DNA of 64,000 nucleotides. Origin: JBFIHF01 sp964411125. GTDB lineage: Bacteria > Myxococcota_A > Bradymonadia > Bradymonadales > Bradymonadaceae. This document shows positions 56,729-64,000 of this stretch, piece by piece (position 1 is the first letter of the stretch; every line of letters starts with the position of its first letter). The notes beneath the pieces were generated by a model, which saw only the letters and a list, made by a program, of their open reading frames with translations, ran no database searches and was not told where the DNA came from. The DNA is taken from contig CAYPJU010000013.1 of NCBI GenBank assembly GCA_964411125.1, forward strand, positions 31,654 to 95,653. The letters are read 5' to 3'. A program made the translations under genes and the position numbers.

Positions 56729-57793
56729 ATGTCGAGCCCGCTCAAGACTTGCTGCGTCTGCGAAAAGCAGTTTCTGGTCAAACTCCGTACACAGATCGAA
56801 CAACGCGACGACGGTCCGATCTACTACTGCAGCCAGCTATGCCGTGCCCAGGCGCAGTCGAACCGGGGCGAGGTGGAGTGTCGCGCCTGCAAGAAGTCGT
56901 TCGAGCCGAAGTACGCATACCAGGAAGTGAAGACGGCGGACGAGACGACCTACTTCTGCAGCATGGAGTGTCGGAACCCGGTGGTCACCGATCTCAGAAA
57001 AGCGGCAACGATGGCGGAGCGCGGGCCGATGAGAATCGCCGTCCTCAACCAGAAAGGAGGAACCGGCAAAACCACCACCACCGTGAACGTCGCAGCCGGA
57101 CTCGCCGACGCCGGTCATCGCGTGCTCGTCATTGACGTCGACAGCCAGGGCCACGTCGGGGTGTCGCTCGGCACGGAAGGCAAGAACACCCTCTACCATC
57201 TCCTGGTCGAGGACAAACCGCTGCGCGACTGCGTCGTCTCCGCACGCCCCAACCTCGACATCTTGCCGGGGAACGAGACCCTCGCCTCTACCGAGATCGT
57301 CCTCGCCCGCATGAACGAAGGCCGCGACAAGATCCTGCGAGACAAGCTCCTCGGAGAGAACGGATACGACTACATCCTGCTGGACTGCGGCCCCAGCCTC
57401 TCGATCCTGAACATGAACGCGCTGACGTTCGCCGACCATCTGATCGTGCCGGTCTCCTGTGACTACCTCAGCCTGGTGGGCGTCAAACAGGTCCTCAAGA
57501 CGCTCAAGAACGTCAACTCGGTCCTCATGCACAACATCAGCATTCTCGGGATCCTCCCGACGTTCTACGACATGCGCAACAACATCTCCGACGAGTCCGT
57601 GCGGGCCCTCAAGGGGCACTTTCACGACAAGGTGCTCCCCTCCATTCGCGTGAACACGCGGCTCAAGGAGGCCCCCCAGCATCAGCAGACGATTTTCGAG
57701 TATGCCCCCGACAGCCGCGGCGCGAACGACTACCGAAAGCTCGTGAAATGGCTCGCCAAGCAGGGGGAAGAGCGGTGGCAGGCGAGCGCCTGA
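56729..57793 (+). CDS. ParA/MinD-type ATPase with two N-terminal zinc-finger-like motifs
   Basis: The 354-residue protein begins with two FCS/MYM-like Cys4 motifs: CCVCEKQF...YYCSQLCR (about residues 8-35) and CRACKKSF...YFCSMECR (about 48-80). The ParA-type ATPase follows: IAVLNQKGGTGKTTTTVNVA (deviant Walker A, about 103-122), VLVIDVDSQGHVGVSLG (about 134-150) and YDYILLDCGPSLSILNMNAL (Walker B region). A C-terminal helix contains APDSRGANDYRKLVKWL. ParA proteins move DNA or other cargo by ATP-driven patterning; no parB is adjacent, so this is probably an orphan that positions a protein complex. The ATG at 56729 has GAGGAG before it. It ends 1 bp from the convergent gene. Confidence 0.88.
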   Translation: MSSPLKTCCVCEKQFLVKLRTQIEQRDDGPIYYCSQLCRAQAQSNRGEVECRACKKSFEPKYAYQEVKTADETTYFCSMECRNPVVTDLRKAATMAERGPMRIAVLNQKGGTGKTTTTVNVAAGLADAGHRVLVIDVDSQGHVGVSLGTEGKNTLYHLLVEDKPLRDCVVSARPNLDILPGNETLASTEIVLARMNEGRDKILRDKLLGENGYDYILLDCGPSLSILNMNALTFADHLIVPVSCDYLSLVGVKQVLKTLKNVNSVLMHNISILGILPTFYDMRNNISDESVRALKGHFHDKVLPSIRVNTRLKEAPQHQQTIFEYAPDSRGANDYRKLVKWLAKQGEERWQASA

Positions 57794-57794
57794 C

Positions 57795-58757
57795 TCACTC
57801 CGAGCGCGGCGAGGTCGCCCGAAAGGCGACGAGCCCCAGGACACCCAGGGCAACGCCAAACCAGAGCGTCGCGAGCCGGATCAGATACGTGGCACTCACC
57901 GCCTTCGCCTCCGCCTCGAACACCCCGAACAACAGAAGCGCCCCGACCATCGTCCCCTCCGTGACCCCGAGACCTCCGGGGAGAAAGCTCACCGCGCCCA
58001 GAATCGTCGTCATCGCGAACACGAAAGACGAGACGGTCGCCTCCAGACGGAGCGGGTCGAGCGCTTCGATGATGAAGTGAAAGGCGGCGGCCTCCATCGA
58101 CCAGGAGAGCGTGCTCATCAACGTGGTGACCACCAGCGGAATCGGCCGCACGAGCTCGCGCATCGAGGCGTATGCGGCGTCGAAAGCAGCGCGGTGATTC
58201 CCCAGCCACGGCAGCCTCTCGACCAGGTCGAGCCCTCCGGACACCCATGAGGGGAACTGCAGCCCTACCATCACCCCGACGAGCCCCGCGAGGACCACCA
58301 CGAAGACCGCCCTCCCGTAGTCGAAGGTGGCGATCCCGAAGCTCGCGATGACGATGAGGCCGAAGAGGTCGGTGACTCGCTCCGCCACCACGATCGGCGC
58401 CGTCCGCTCGACGGCGATGCCCCGACGTTCCTTCAAGAGCACGCTCTTCAAGACCTCCCCGACCTTCCCCGGAGTGATGGACATCGTCAGCCCCGAGAGG
58501 AAGACGAAAACGCTCTCCCCCGCCCCGATTCGAATGCCCAGGGTTCGCAGGTAGAATTCCCACTTGGCCCACCGCATCGCGTAGTTCACGAGGCTCAGCC
58601 CCAGCGCGAGCGCGAAGAGAGTGGCTGGCAGAGTGCCGAGGGCTCGGCCGACCGCCGCCGCATCGGTCGCGGCAGCGAACACGGCGTAGAGGACCACCCC
58701 GAACACGATACCGGCTCCGATGCGACGACCGAGTCTGGCCGTCGTGTCGTTCGCCAT
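57795..58757 (-). CDS. Flippase-like membrane protein (lysylphosphatidylglycerol synthase TM family)
   Basis: The 320-residue protein has about eight membrane segments of the LPG_synthase_TM/UPF0104 family, which includes flippases for polyprenol-linked sugars and the membrane part of MprF. The family landmarks are NYAMRWAKWEFYLRTLG (about residues 58-74), LSGLTMSITPGKVGEVLKS (about 88-106), APIVVAERVTDLFGL (about 118-132) and FLPGGLGVTEGTMVGAL (about 254-270). No aminoacyl-transferase domain is attached. It overlaps the upstream lipoprotein-like gene by one base (TGATG). The substrate is unknown. Confidence 0.88.
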   Translation of the reverse strand: MANDTTARLGRRIGAGIVFGVVLYAVFAAATDAAAVGRALGTLPATLFALALGLSLVNYAMRWAKWEFYLRTLGIRIGAGESVFVFLSGLTMSITPGKVGEVLKSVLLKERRGIAVERTAPIVVAERVTDLFGLIVIASFGIATFDYGRAVFVVVLAGLVGVMVGLQFPSWVSGGLDLVERLPWLGNHRAAFDAAYASMRELVRPIPLVVTTLMSTLSWSMEAAAFHFIIEALDPLRLEATVSSFVFAMTTILGAVSFLPGGLGVTEGTMVGALLLFGVFEAEAKAVSATYLIRLATLWFGVALGVLGLVAFRATSPRSE

Positions 58758-59269
58758 CAGCGCACTTCTTCCTGGTAGAGATAGACGAGCAGATCGCGGC
58801 TGGCGTCACGCCCGTAGTAGTCGATGCTGAACTGACGCGACAGCTTCAGGAGGGTGGAGTTGTCGAGATAGGAAGGCCGCGCTCCCTTCGGGTCGACGAG
58901 CACGTACCACTGCGAGTCCGGGAGCCCCGCGCTCTTCCACTCCGCGAACCGAGCCTCGAGGACCGGTTCTTCCCGCGAGTCGACGACCGAGCGCGTGACA
59001 CAGTCGATCGTCTTCACCTGGCGCTTCGATGGATCGTAGTACTCGACCTGGAACGTTCGCACGCCGCATGGCGACTGGGGCCCGGGGGGCTCCTCGACCG
59101 CCGGCGTCTCCTCGACGACGGTGGACTCCGTCTCCTCCACCGTCACGACCTTCACCGAGGTCTTCGTCTGCGGCTCTTCCACGCGTTTCCCCTCTTTGCC
59201 CGCATACCCGTAAGCGCACGAGCAGGTAATGAGAGCGGCGAACGCGATGATGGATGTCCGGAACGACAT
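58757..59269 (-). CDS. Small secreted or lipid-anchored protein of unknown function
   Basis: The 170-residue product has an N-terminal signal (about residues 1-18) ending ALITCSC, which may be a lipobox despite the poor -1 to -3 match. A Glu/Pro/Val-rich linker (about 30-65) precedes a small domain (about 68-170) with VEYYDPSKRQVKTIDCVTR and SAGLPDSQWYVLVDPKG, and two further Cys residues. I do not recognise the fold. GAGGAG lies 5 nt before the ATG. It is the first gene of a two-gene operon with the flippase-like gene. Confidence 0.68.
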   Translation of the reverse strand: MSFRTSIIAFAALITCSCAYGYAGKEGKRVEEPQTKTSVKVVTVEETESTVVEETPAVEEPPGPQSPCGVRTFQVEYYDPSKRQVKTIDCVTRSVVDSREEPVLEARFAEWKSAGLPDSQWYVLVDPKGARPSYLDNSTLLKLSRQFSIDYYGRDASRDLLVYLYQEEVR

Positions 59270-59293
59270 GCAAACTCCTCCTTGACGCGGCGC

Positions 59294-59322
59294 ATGGTAT
59301 CCAACCCTTCTCCCACGCGCAA
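59294..59322 (-). promoter_or_regulatory. Candidate promoter of the 59269 gene
   Basis: On the minus strand, TTGCGC (59317-59322), 17 bp, TACCAT (59294-59299). Initiation near 59287 gives an 18-nt leader with GAGGAG. Confidence 0.5.
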
Positions 59323-59344
59323 AATTCGTGCCCTCCTCGCTCCC

Positions 59345-59356
59345 CCACGATCGTGG
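59345..59356. promoter_or_regulatory. 12-bp perfect palindrome between divergent promoters
   Basis: CCACGATCGTGG (59345-59356) ends 2 bp before a perfect TTGACA of the rightward promoter and 22 bp upstream of the leftward -35. Its place suggests an operator for both. Confidence 0.5.
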
Positions 59357-59358
59357 AA

Positions 59359-59388
59359 TTGACACTCCATCCGACAAAAATCTACCCT
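59359..59388 (+). promoter_or_regulatory. Candidate promoter of the HEAT/HD-GYP pair
   Basis: A perfect TTGACA (59359-59364), 18 bp, TACCCT (59383-59388). Initiation near 59395 gives a 24-nt leader before the ATG at 59419. Confidence 0.45.
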
Positions 59389-59418
59389 TGGCACGCAACT
59401 CCAGCCCTGAGAAGCGCA

Positions 59419-61191
59419 ATGGAACAGACGCAGGTTCCGGACAAGCCGGTCCTCACACCGGAGCTCCGCGAGGAGGTCCGACAGGCGCGCCGCTGCTTCG
59501 TCGCGATCGAGCGGCTCACGAGCCTCATGATGAGCTACCCTCCCGGGCACCCCATCGTCGAGGAGGCGGGGATCACCGCCAGCCAGACGTTTCGCGAGTT
59601 CTTCGAACTCAACGACCGACTCTCGGTCATGATCCACCCACACTCGTTCAAACTGCTGGGGACGGAGGAAGCCGTCTGGGAGACCGAAGACCCGCGGGAC
59701 TACGCGTGGGTTCTCAGCCGCGACGGCGTCTATCTCCTGCACATCCTGGCCGGCATCGACGGCGACGAGATTCGGGGCTTCGTCGACCTTCTCAACGAAC
59801 TCGCGGACGAACGGGACCTCACCCAGAACGCGGTGACGCACCTCTTCGAGGCCGGCTTTCGATACATCTCCTACGACGCCATCGACGAATCGCTCGCCGC
59901 GCTCGCAGACATCGATCTCGACATCCGTGACCGCGACACCAAAGAGGAGCAGGAGGCCATCGAAGAGCTCTTCGAAGACGCGTTCGACCGCGACGCGAAA
60001 GACAAGATGAGCCCCGAGCAGGCTGCCAGGAAGCACCAGGAGGAGTTCCAGGTCCGCATGGAGAAACGCGGCGAACGGATGCAGCGGTTGCAGATGGGAT
60101 CGCGAGAGTTCCTCCGGCTCACCGACGAACAGCGGCGTCATCTGCTGGAGCTGCGCAAGGGATTCACCGAACACGCGGAGCTGGAACATCGCGAGGGGGA
60201 GATTCTCGCGGCGCTACTCGGAGCGCGCCCCAAACCACGACTTCGCGCGCAGTCGGTCGAGCAGATCGGCGAGGTGATGGGTACCCTCCTCGAGACCAAC
60301 GAACCGTGGGAGTCCCTCGAATTCTTGAAACTCATCCACGCCTGGCGCGAGCAGTTCGACGACGAAACCACCGAGCTCCTCAAGAACGCAGTGGTGGAAT
60401 GCTTCACCCAACGGCGCGTCCAGCTCCTCATCAAGCTGATCTCCACCGGCACGACCGAAGTTCGGCGCGCCGTGTTGCAGATGCTCAACGCCCTGCACCT
60501 CAACGAGGCGTCCCTCGAACTCGCGAGGATGCTCGCCTGGGACCTCGACGACGAGAAGCGCGAAGACATCGTCCGCTTCTTACGCGAGCGTTCGCGGTAC
60601 GGCGTCGGCTTCGTACGGGAAGCGCTGCGGGAAGTCCCCCCCGACAAGGCCCAACCGCTCGTCGACATCGCGAAGCGCCATCTGCCGAAATCGCGCCCCG
60701 TCTTCTTCGAGCTGATCCAGAACAGCGAGCCGGAGCTCAAGGCGATCGCGATCAAGGCGGTCGCCGGCCACGTCAAAGCGAACGAAGCACGAAAGCTCTT
60801 CGGGCCGCTGCTGCGCGCCTCCAACGATTCGGTACGCCTCACGGCGCTCCGGGGGTTCGCCGATGCCGCCCCCGAAGCGCTCCTCCCCGCCATCGCCCCG
60901 CTCTTCGACCAGAAGCTACGGGACCGTCCGGAGGAAGAGGTTCGCGAACTCGCCGAGCTCTTCGTCAAGCACGGCAAAGACAAGGCGATCGCGAGGCTCA
61001 AGGAACTCATACAGGTCGGAAAGCTCGCGAACGACGCCGAGCGCGACCTCGCGATTCTTCTCATCAAGGTCCTCGCCCGAAACGCCGGCCCGCAGGTCGT
61101 GGAGCTGCTCGACGAGACCGCCAAGGATTGGAAGATCCACGGCAAAGTACGATCGGCGGCCAAAGACCTCGCCGACATTCTGCAGCGCTGA
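59419..61191 (+). CDS. Cytoplasmic HEAT-repeat protein
   Basis: The 590-residue protein has an N-terminal alpha/beta region (about residues 10-180), a charged coiled coil (about 190-250), and a HEAT-repeat array (about 290-585), seen in TTEVRRAVLQMLNALHL, NSEPELKAIAIKAVAGHVK and SNDSVRLTALRGFADAAP. The N-terminal sequence RRCFVAIERLTSLMMSYPPGHP occurs in large helical proteins that accompany HD-domain proteins in myxobacterial-type genomes, as here. There is no signal peptide. The start at 59419 fits a candidate promoter. Eleven bases separate it from the degenerate HD-GYP gene, and GGAGG stands in between, so the two form an operon. Confidence 0.8.
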   Translation: MEQTQVPDKPVLTPELREEVRQARRCFVAIERLTSLMMSYPPGHPIVEEAGITASQTFREFFELNDRLSVMIHPHSFKLLGTEEAVWETEDPRDYAWVLSRDGVYLLHILAGIDGDEIRGFVDLLNELADERDLTQNAVTHLFEAGFRYISYDAIDESLAALADIDLDIRDRDTKEEQEAIEELFEDAFDRDAKDKMSPEQAARKHQEEFQVRMEKRGERMQRLQMGSREFLRLTDEQRRHLLELRKGFTEHAELEHREGEILAALLGARPKPRLRAQSVEQIGEVMGTLLETNEPWESLEFLKLIHAWREQFDDETTELLKNAVVECFTQRRVQLLIKLISTGTTEVRRAVLQMLNALHLNEASLELARMLAWDLDDEKREDIVRFLRERSRYGVGFVREALREVPPDKAQPLVDIAKRHLPKSRPVFFELIQNSEPELKAIAIKAVAGHVKANEARKLFGPLLRASNDSVRLTALRGFADAAPEALLPAIAPLFDQKLRDRPEEEVRELAELFVKHGKDKAIARLKELIQVGKLANDAERDLAILLIKVLARNAGPQVVELLDETAKDWKIHGKVRSAAKDLADILQR

Positions 61192-61202
61192 CGGAGGAAA
61201 CG

Positions 61203-62726
61203 ATGGCCGACGACAATCTGAAATACGGCGAGGTCAGCTTCGACGAGGCTTCCGCCGCGCGGGAGATCGGGCTGGACCAGCTCTCCTCGGGCCGACAGCA
61301 ATCGCGCGCCGTCGACTACTTCGAACAAGACGAGATGGACATCGACTTCGGCGACGTCCAGGTCTTCGGCCGGACCTTCGTCGACAGTCTCTTCAAGATC
61401 ATGAAGATCGGCTCCATCTACGAGGTGGAGCACAACCAGACCCGACAGGCGATCGACGAATTCCTGCAGTTCTTCCAGCGCGCGATGGCCCAGTCCGAAG
61501 AACCCGACATCTCGATCGTCATTCGCGACGAGCTCGGGGTCGTCAACGGGGAGAGCCTGCGGCTGAAGCGAAAGGCCCAGGCGCGGCTCAACGAGCTCCG
61601 CGACCTCTTCGCCTCCGCAAACATCCGCGGCCTCCTCCTCCGGCGTCAGATGAGCACCGACGACCTGGTGTTCTTCCTCTCGGAGCTTCGCAAGGCGACC
61701 AAAGCACGCAAAGGGATGGAGCACGTCGTCATCCCCACCATCGACATCGACCACGGTCAGCCCGAGCGCAACCTGCTCGAAAAGATCATGAACGTCGACA
61801 AAGCGATGTACGTCCTGCACGTCTACATCCGCGGCCTCGTGAAGACGAAGAACATGCACGCCCAGGTCCGCGAGCGAAACGACGCGGACATCCCCACCGG
61901 CGTCGTCCGCCGCATCATGCAGAGCATCTCCGAGCTGCTCGCCGACGAGGACTACACGATCCTGGGCCTGCTCCCCTTGCGACTCGTGGACCCCGACCTG
62001 TCGTCGCACTCGCTCAACACCGCCGTCTACTCGATGCTGTTGGGGGACCGGATCGGCCTCTCCTCCCAGATGACGTCCTACATGGCGATGGCGATCATCT
62101 ACCAGGATCTCGACCGAATCGTCGGCGTCTCCGTCGCGCAGCGCGACCGAGACTCGGGGCTCGACCCGACCACGCAGTTCGGCGTGAACCTTCGCGACGT
62201 CGCGAAGATGCTTCCGCGGGTGAAAGGCGACGTCGTGTCCACACTGCGCGTGCTGACGACCTACGAACGTGGGTGTCCATTCGACAAGCGGATGGCGAAC
62301 CCGTTCTATCGGCGACCGCGCGCGCTGCATCTCGCGTCCCGCATCATCGACCTCTGCCGGGTGTACGACCTCTTGATTCAGGGGCTCGAGGGCTACAAGA
62401 CTCGCCGACCCGACCTCGCCATCGAGTACGTCCAGGCACGACGCGGCGAAGTCTTCGACGAATCGTTGGTGGACCTCCTCGTGTCGACACTCGGCGTCTA
62501 TCCGATCGGCACGACGGTCCAGCTCACCAGCGGCGAGAAGGCCGTCGTGATCAAGACGCCTGATCCATCCAAGGACCCCAAACGTCCCGTCGTCCGCGTA
62601 CTGAACATGGGGCAGCCACAGGTCCTCGACCTGTCCGACCCGCGCATGCAACACATCGAGATTGCAGGCTCGGTCGAGGTCGACCCCGAAGAGATCACCG
62701 TCTCGAAGGTCTTCCTGCTCAGCTGA
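61203..62726 (+). CDS. Degenerate HD-GYP-like protein
   Basis: The 507-residue protein resembles an HD-GYP domain in its C-terminal half (about residues 260-480), but the metal-binding residues are lost. Where active proteins have an HD pair, this one has HSLNTAVYSML and MAIIYQDLDRI; the GYP region reads CPFDKRMANPFYRRPRALH; ASRIIDLCRVYDLL and the VQLTSGEKAVVIK strand are retained. It is therefore probably a c-di-GMP-sensing or scaffold pseudo-enzyme, not a phosphodiesterase. The N-terminal half (about 40-240) is helical with no clear family. It follows the HEAT gene by 11 bp and converges with an 8-bp overlap on the right-edge gene. Confidence 0.78.
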   Translation: MADDNLKYGEVSFDEASAAREIGLDQLSSGRQQSRAVDYFEQDEMDIDFGDVQVFGRTFVDSLFKIMKIGSIYEVEHNQTRQAIDEFLQFFQRAMAQSEEPDISIVIRDELGVVNGESLRLKRKAQARLNELRDLFASANIRGLLLRRQMSTDDLVFFLSELRKATKARKGMEHVVIPTIDIDHGQPERNLLEKIMNVDKAMYVLHVYIRGLVKTKNMHAQVRERNDADIPTGVVRRIMQSISELLADEDYTILGLLPLRLVDPDLSSHSLNTAVYSMLLGDRIGLSSQMTSYMAMAIIYQDLDRIVGVSVAQRDRDSGLDPTTQFGVNLRDVAKMLPRVKGDVVSTLRVLTTYERGCPFDKRMANPFYRRPRALHLASRIIDLCRVYDLLIQGLEGYKTRRPDLAIEYVQARRGEVFDESLVDLLVSTLGVYPIGTTVQLTSGEKAVVIKTPDPSKDPKRPVVRVLNMGQPQVLDLSDPRMQHIEIAGSVEVDPEEITVSKVFLLS

Positions 62727-64000
62727 TCGAAATCGCGTTCTTCCGAACGAGCGCCGCGATGATCTCGAGCGTCTCCAGACGCGGCATCGAGCTGAGCTCG
62801 ACCAGGTCTTCGAACGAGCACATCCCATCCACCTGGCTCAAGATGAACCCGGCGCGATGGTCGAGCTGCATGTGGCTCATCTCTTCAAGCGTGCTGTTCC
62901 GAGTCGGGCACGCGTCGAGTGGACCGATCGCGGCGAGGTACTTCTCCTCGAGTTCGACCTCGAGCTCCTCCTGCAATGCCGCTGCCTCCGCGCTCTGCGA
63001 GCGTGAGAGCACTTTCTTCGTGATGTCGTACGCAGCTTCGAGCTCTCCCGTGCGGCGCAACCGGCGCGCCTCCAACAAGATCGCGTTCAGGTTCGTCGCG
63101 ACGTGACTCTGAGCCGCCGCAACCACCGACTCGGCGGCCTGAAGGGGGCTCGCCGACCCGGTCTTTTCGCTGTTCGAGAAGGGATTCGACTCGACCGTCC
63201 CGGTGGGGAGAACCGGCTCTCCGCGATACGGCCCGTCGAAAGCGTCCGAGTCCGCGGCGAGCTGCGCTGCGAGAGAGTCGAAATCGTCCGACGTCGCCAT
63301 CGGGGTGGCGAGCCGCTCCCGCCGTGGGGGCGGCTCGTCCTCGACCGCCGGAATCTGAGCGAGCGGCGTATAGTTTCGCTGGCGCTCGGTCGTCGGCTCG
63401 TCTTCCTCGTAGGCGCCGAAGTCGCCGTAGTCATCGTCTTCGTCGTCCGCCGCCGGGGCCTCCGTCGTGAGCGACACGGAGGGTTCGTCCGCCAGGTCCG
63501 ATTCGGGTGGTGGAGACCGGAACGGGGTCGGATTGTCGCCCGGACGACTCAGTCCGAGATCGAAATCGAAGCCGTCGCTGTCGTCCGGCAGCGACGAGGT
63601 ACCCGTCGCGATCTCGCCGGAGAAATCCGCGGTAGCCGTCAATCTGCCCGCAGGGACCGGCTGCTCCGCGTCGTCGAGGCCCCAGTCGATGTCCGCGAAC
63701 GGATCCGGCGCAGCCACGACGTCGCCGGGCGACGGTGGCGGACCGTTCTCCGCCTCGGAGAGTTCCTCGGGCGTCGCCGGGGTGTCGAGCAAGATCTCGA
63801 GCTCGTCGTCGGACGCTTCGGACGCCGCCGACACTTCGCGGAACGGAAACGCGGGACCTTCGTACGACTCGTCCGCCGAGGAGAGGGGCGCAGTGTCGGC
63901 CAGATCGTCGTCCAACTCGAACTCGGAAGGCAAATCGTCTCCCTCCGACTCGTCGTCGTCCCCCTCCCCGCGTTCGTTCTCGTTCTCGTTCTCGCTCTCG
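62719..64000 (-). CDS. Acidic low-complexity protein with TPR-like and conserved C-terminal domain, 5' truncated by window edge
   Basis: The frame is open to the right edge (at least 426 residues visible), so the start lies outside. An upstream acidic stretch near 63935-64000 reads ESENENENERGEGDDDESEG-like sequence. A long disordered Asp/Glu/Pro-rich region follows, then a helical TPR-like part (ILLEARRLRRTGELEAAYDI) and a C-terminal domain LDHRAGFILSQVDGMCSFED...MPRLETLEIIAALVRK, which is found at the C-terminus of many gliding-motility and signalling scaffolds in myxobacteria. The stop at 62719 overlaps the convergent gene by 8 bp. No start codon within the window is supported; a TTG at 63933 is not needed. 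Confidence 0.72.
   Translation of the reverse strand, partial: ESENENENERGEGDDDESEGDDLPSEFELDDDLADTAPLSSADESYEGPAFPFREVSAASEASDDELEILLDTPATPEELSEAENGPPPSPGDVVAAPDPFADIDWGLDDAEQPVPAGRLTATADFSGEIATGTSSLPDDSDGFDFDLGLSRPGDNPTPFRSPPPESDLADEPSVSLTTEAPAADDEDDDYGDFGAYEEDEPTTERQRNYTPLAQIPAVEDEPPPRRERLATPMATSDDFDSLAAQLAADSDAFDGPYRGEPVLPTGTVESNPFSNSEKTGSASPLQAAESVVAAAQSHVATNLNAILLEARRLRRTGELEAAYDITKKVLSRSQSAEAAALQEELEVELEEKYLAAIGPLDACPTRNSTLEEMSHMQLDHRAGFILSQVDGMCSFEDLVELSSMPRLETLEIIAALVRKNAISIS

Noticed and set aside
60138..62828. 896-codon minus-strand frame opposite the HEAT and HD-GYP genes
   Set aside because: It spans two plus-strand genes and their gap, has shadow composition, and ends in an Arg/Ser-rich tail; the plus-strand genes carry recognisable domains and ribosome sites.

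Overview
The window is about 64 kb of GC-rich chromosomal DNA from a Gram-negative bacterium with an outer membrane (BamB, lipoproteins, a small beta-barrel-like protein, a MepA-type murein endopeptidase). Several traits point to Myxococcota or the neighbouring Bradymonadota lineage: giant TPR and HEAT-repeat proteins, a Ser/Thr kinase fused to an AAA/TPR module, a DUF4388-like domain joined to a J-like domain, paired sensor/response-regulator genes, and lipoproteins whose mature N-terminus is an Asn-Asn-Gly-rich tandem repeat (common in Bradymonadales). This placement is an inference from protein style, not from a marker-gene tree. No tRNA, rRNA, CRISPR array, insertion sequence or prophage was seen. 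Coding density is high, start codons are often GTG, and many neighbours overlap by ATGA, GTGA or TGATG, so translational coupling is common.

Layout. 1-4 kb: end of an RND/MMPL exporter, an archaeal-type phosphoglycerate mutase (apgM) and a glycosidase-like lipoprotein or anchored protein. 4-12.4 kb (minus strand): PilZ/DUF4388/J-domain regulator, AI-2E family permease, secreted protein, guaA, guaB and a lipoprotein. 12.5-19.1 kb: a 1349-residue membrane TPR protein coupled to a Zn-ribbon methyltransferase, facing a TPR/cyclic-nucleotide-binding-domain protein. 19.2-22.7 kb: an isolated rplC with its own terminator, then yfgM-bamB and a divergent barrel-like protein. 22.8-24.3 kb: an NNGT-repeat lipoprotein behind a near-consensus sigma-54 promoter, then an orphan bacterial-microcompartment (BMC) domain protein. 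24.3-29.8 kb: secreted HEAT-repeat protein, maf-yggS-proC, divIVA-like gene. 29.9-37 kb (minus): moeB with rhodanese domain, prs, phosphoesterase, rimI, engB and two membrane proteins. 36.9-38.7 kb: coaE and an extended SDR. 38.7-45.2 kb (minus): a kinase/cyclase-like/AAA/TPR giant, a lipoprotein and a MepA-HEAT fusion. 45.3-48.4 kb: a three-gene histidine kinase/response regulator operon. 48.5-52.3 kb: a Clp ATPase diverging from a RidA protein with an acidic tail. 52.4-56.4 kb (minus): sensor-like membrane protein, NamZ, DUF2520 protein and NNG-repeat lipoprotein in one operon. 56.7-64 kb: ParA with two zinc fingers, a flippase-like membrane protein, a lipoprotein, a HEAT protein plus degenerate HD-GYP pair, and an acidic, partial gene at the right edge.

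How the genes fit together. Housekeeping genes (guaBA, prs, coaE, proC, yggS, maf, rplC, engB, rimI, moeB, bamB) are interleaved with lineage-type signalling and scaffold proteins built on TPR or HEAT repeats. A cell-envelope theme recurs: BamB/YfgM, the MepA-HEAT lipoprotein, the NamZ operon and many lipoproteins. The most unusual items are the orphan BMC protein, the sigma-54-driven NNGT lipoprotein, the isolated rplC, the four-hairpin array at 31.2-31.3 kb, the zinc-finger ParA, and several candidate leaderless genes in which the -10 hexamer ends 6-7 nt before the start codon. Promoters were found by eye against the E. coli consensus and are suggestions only.
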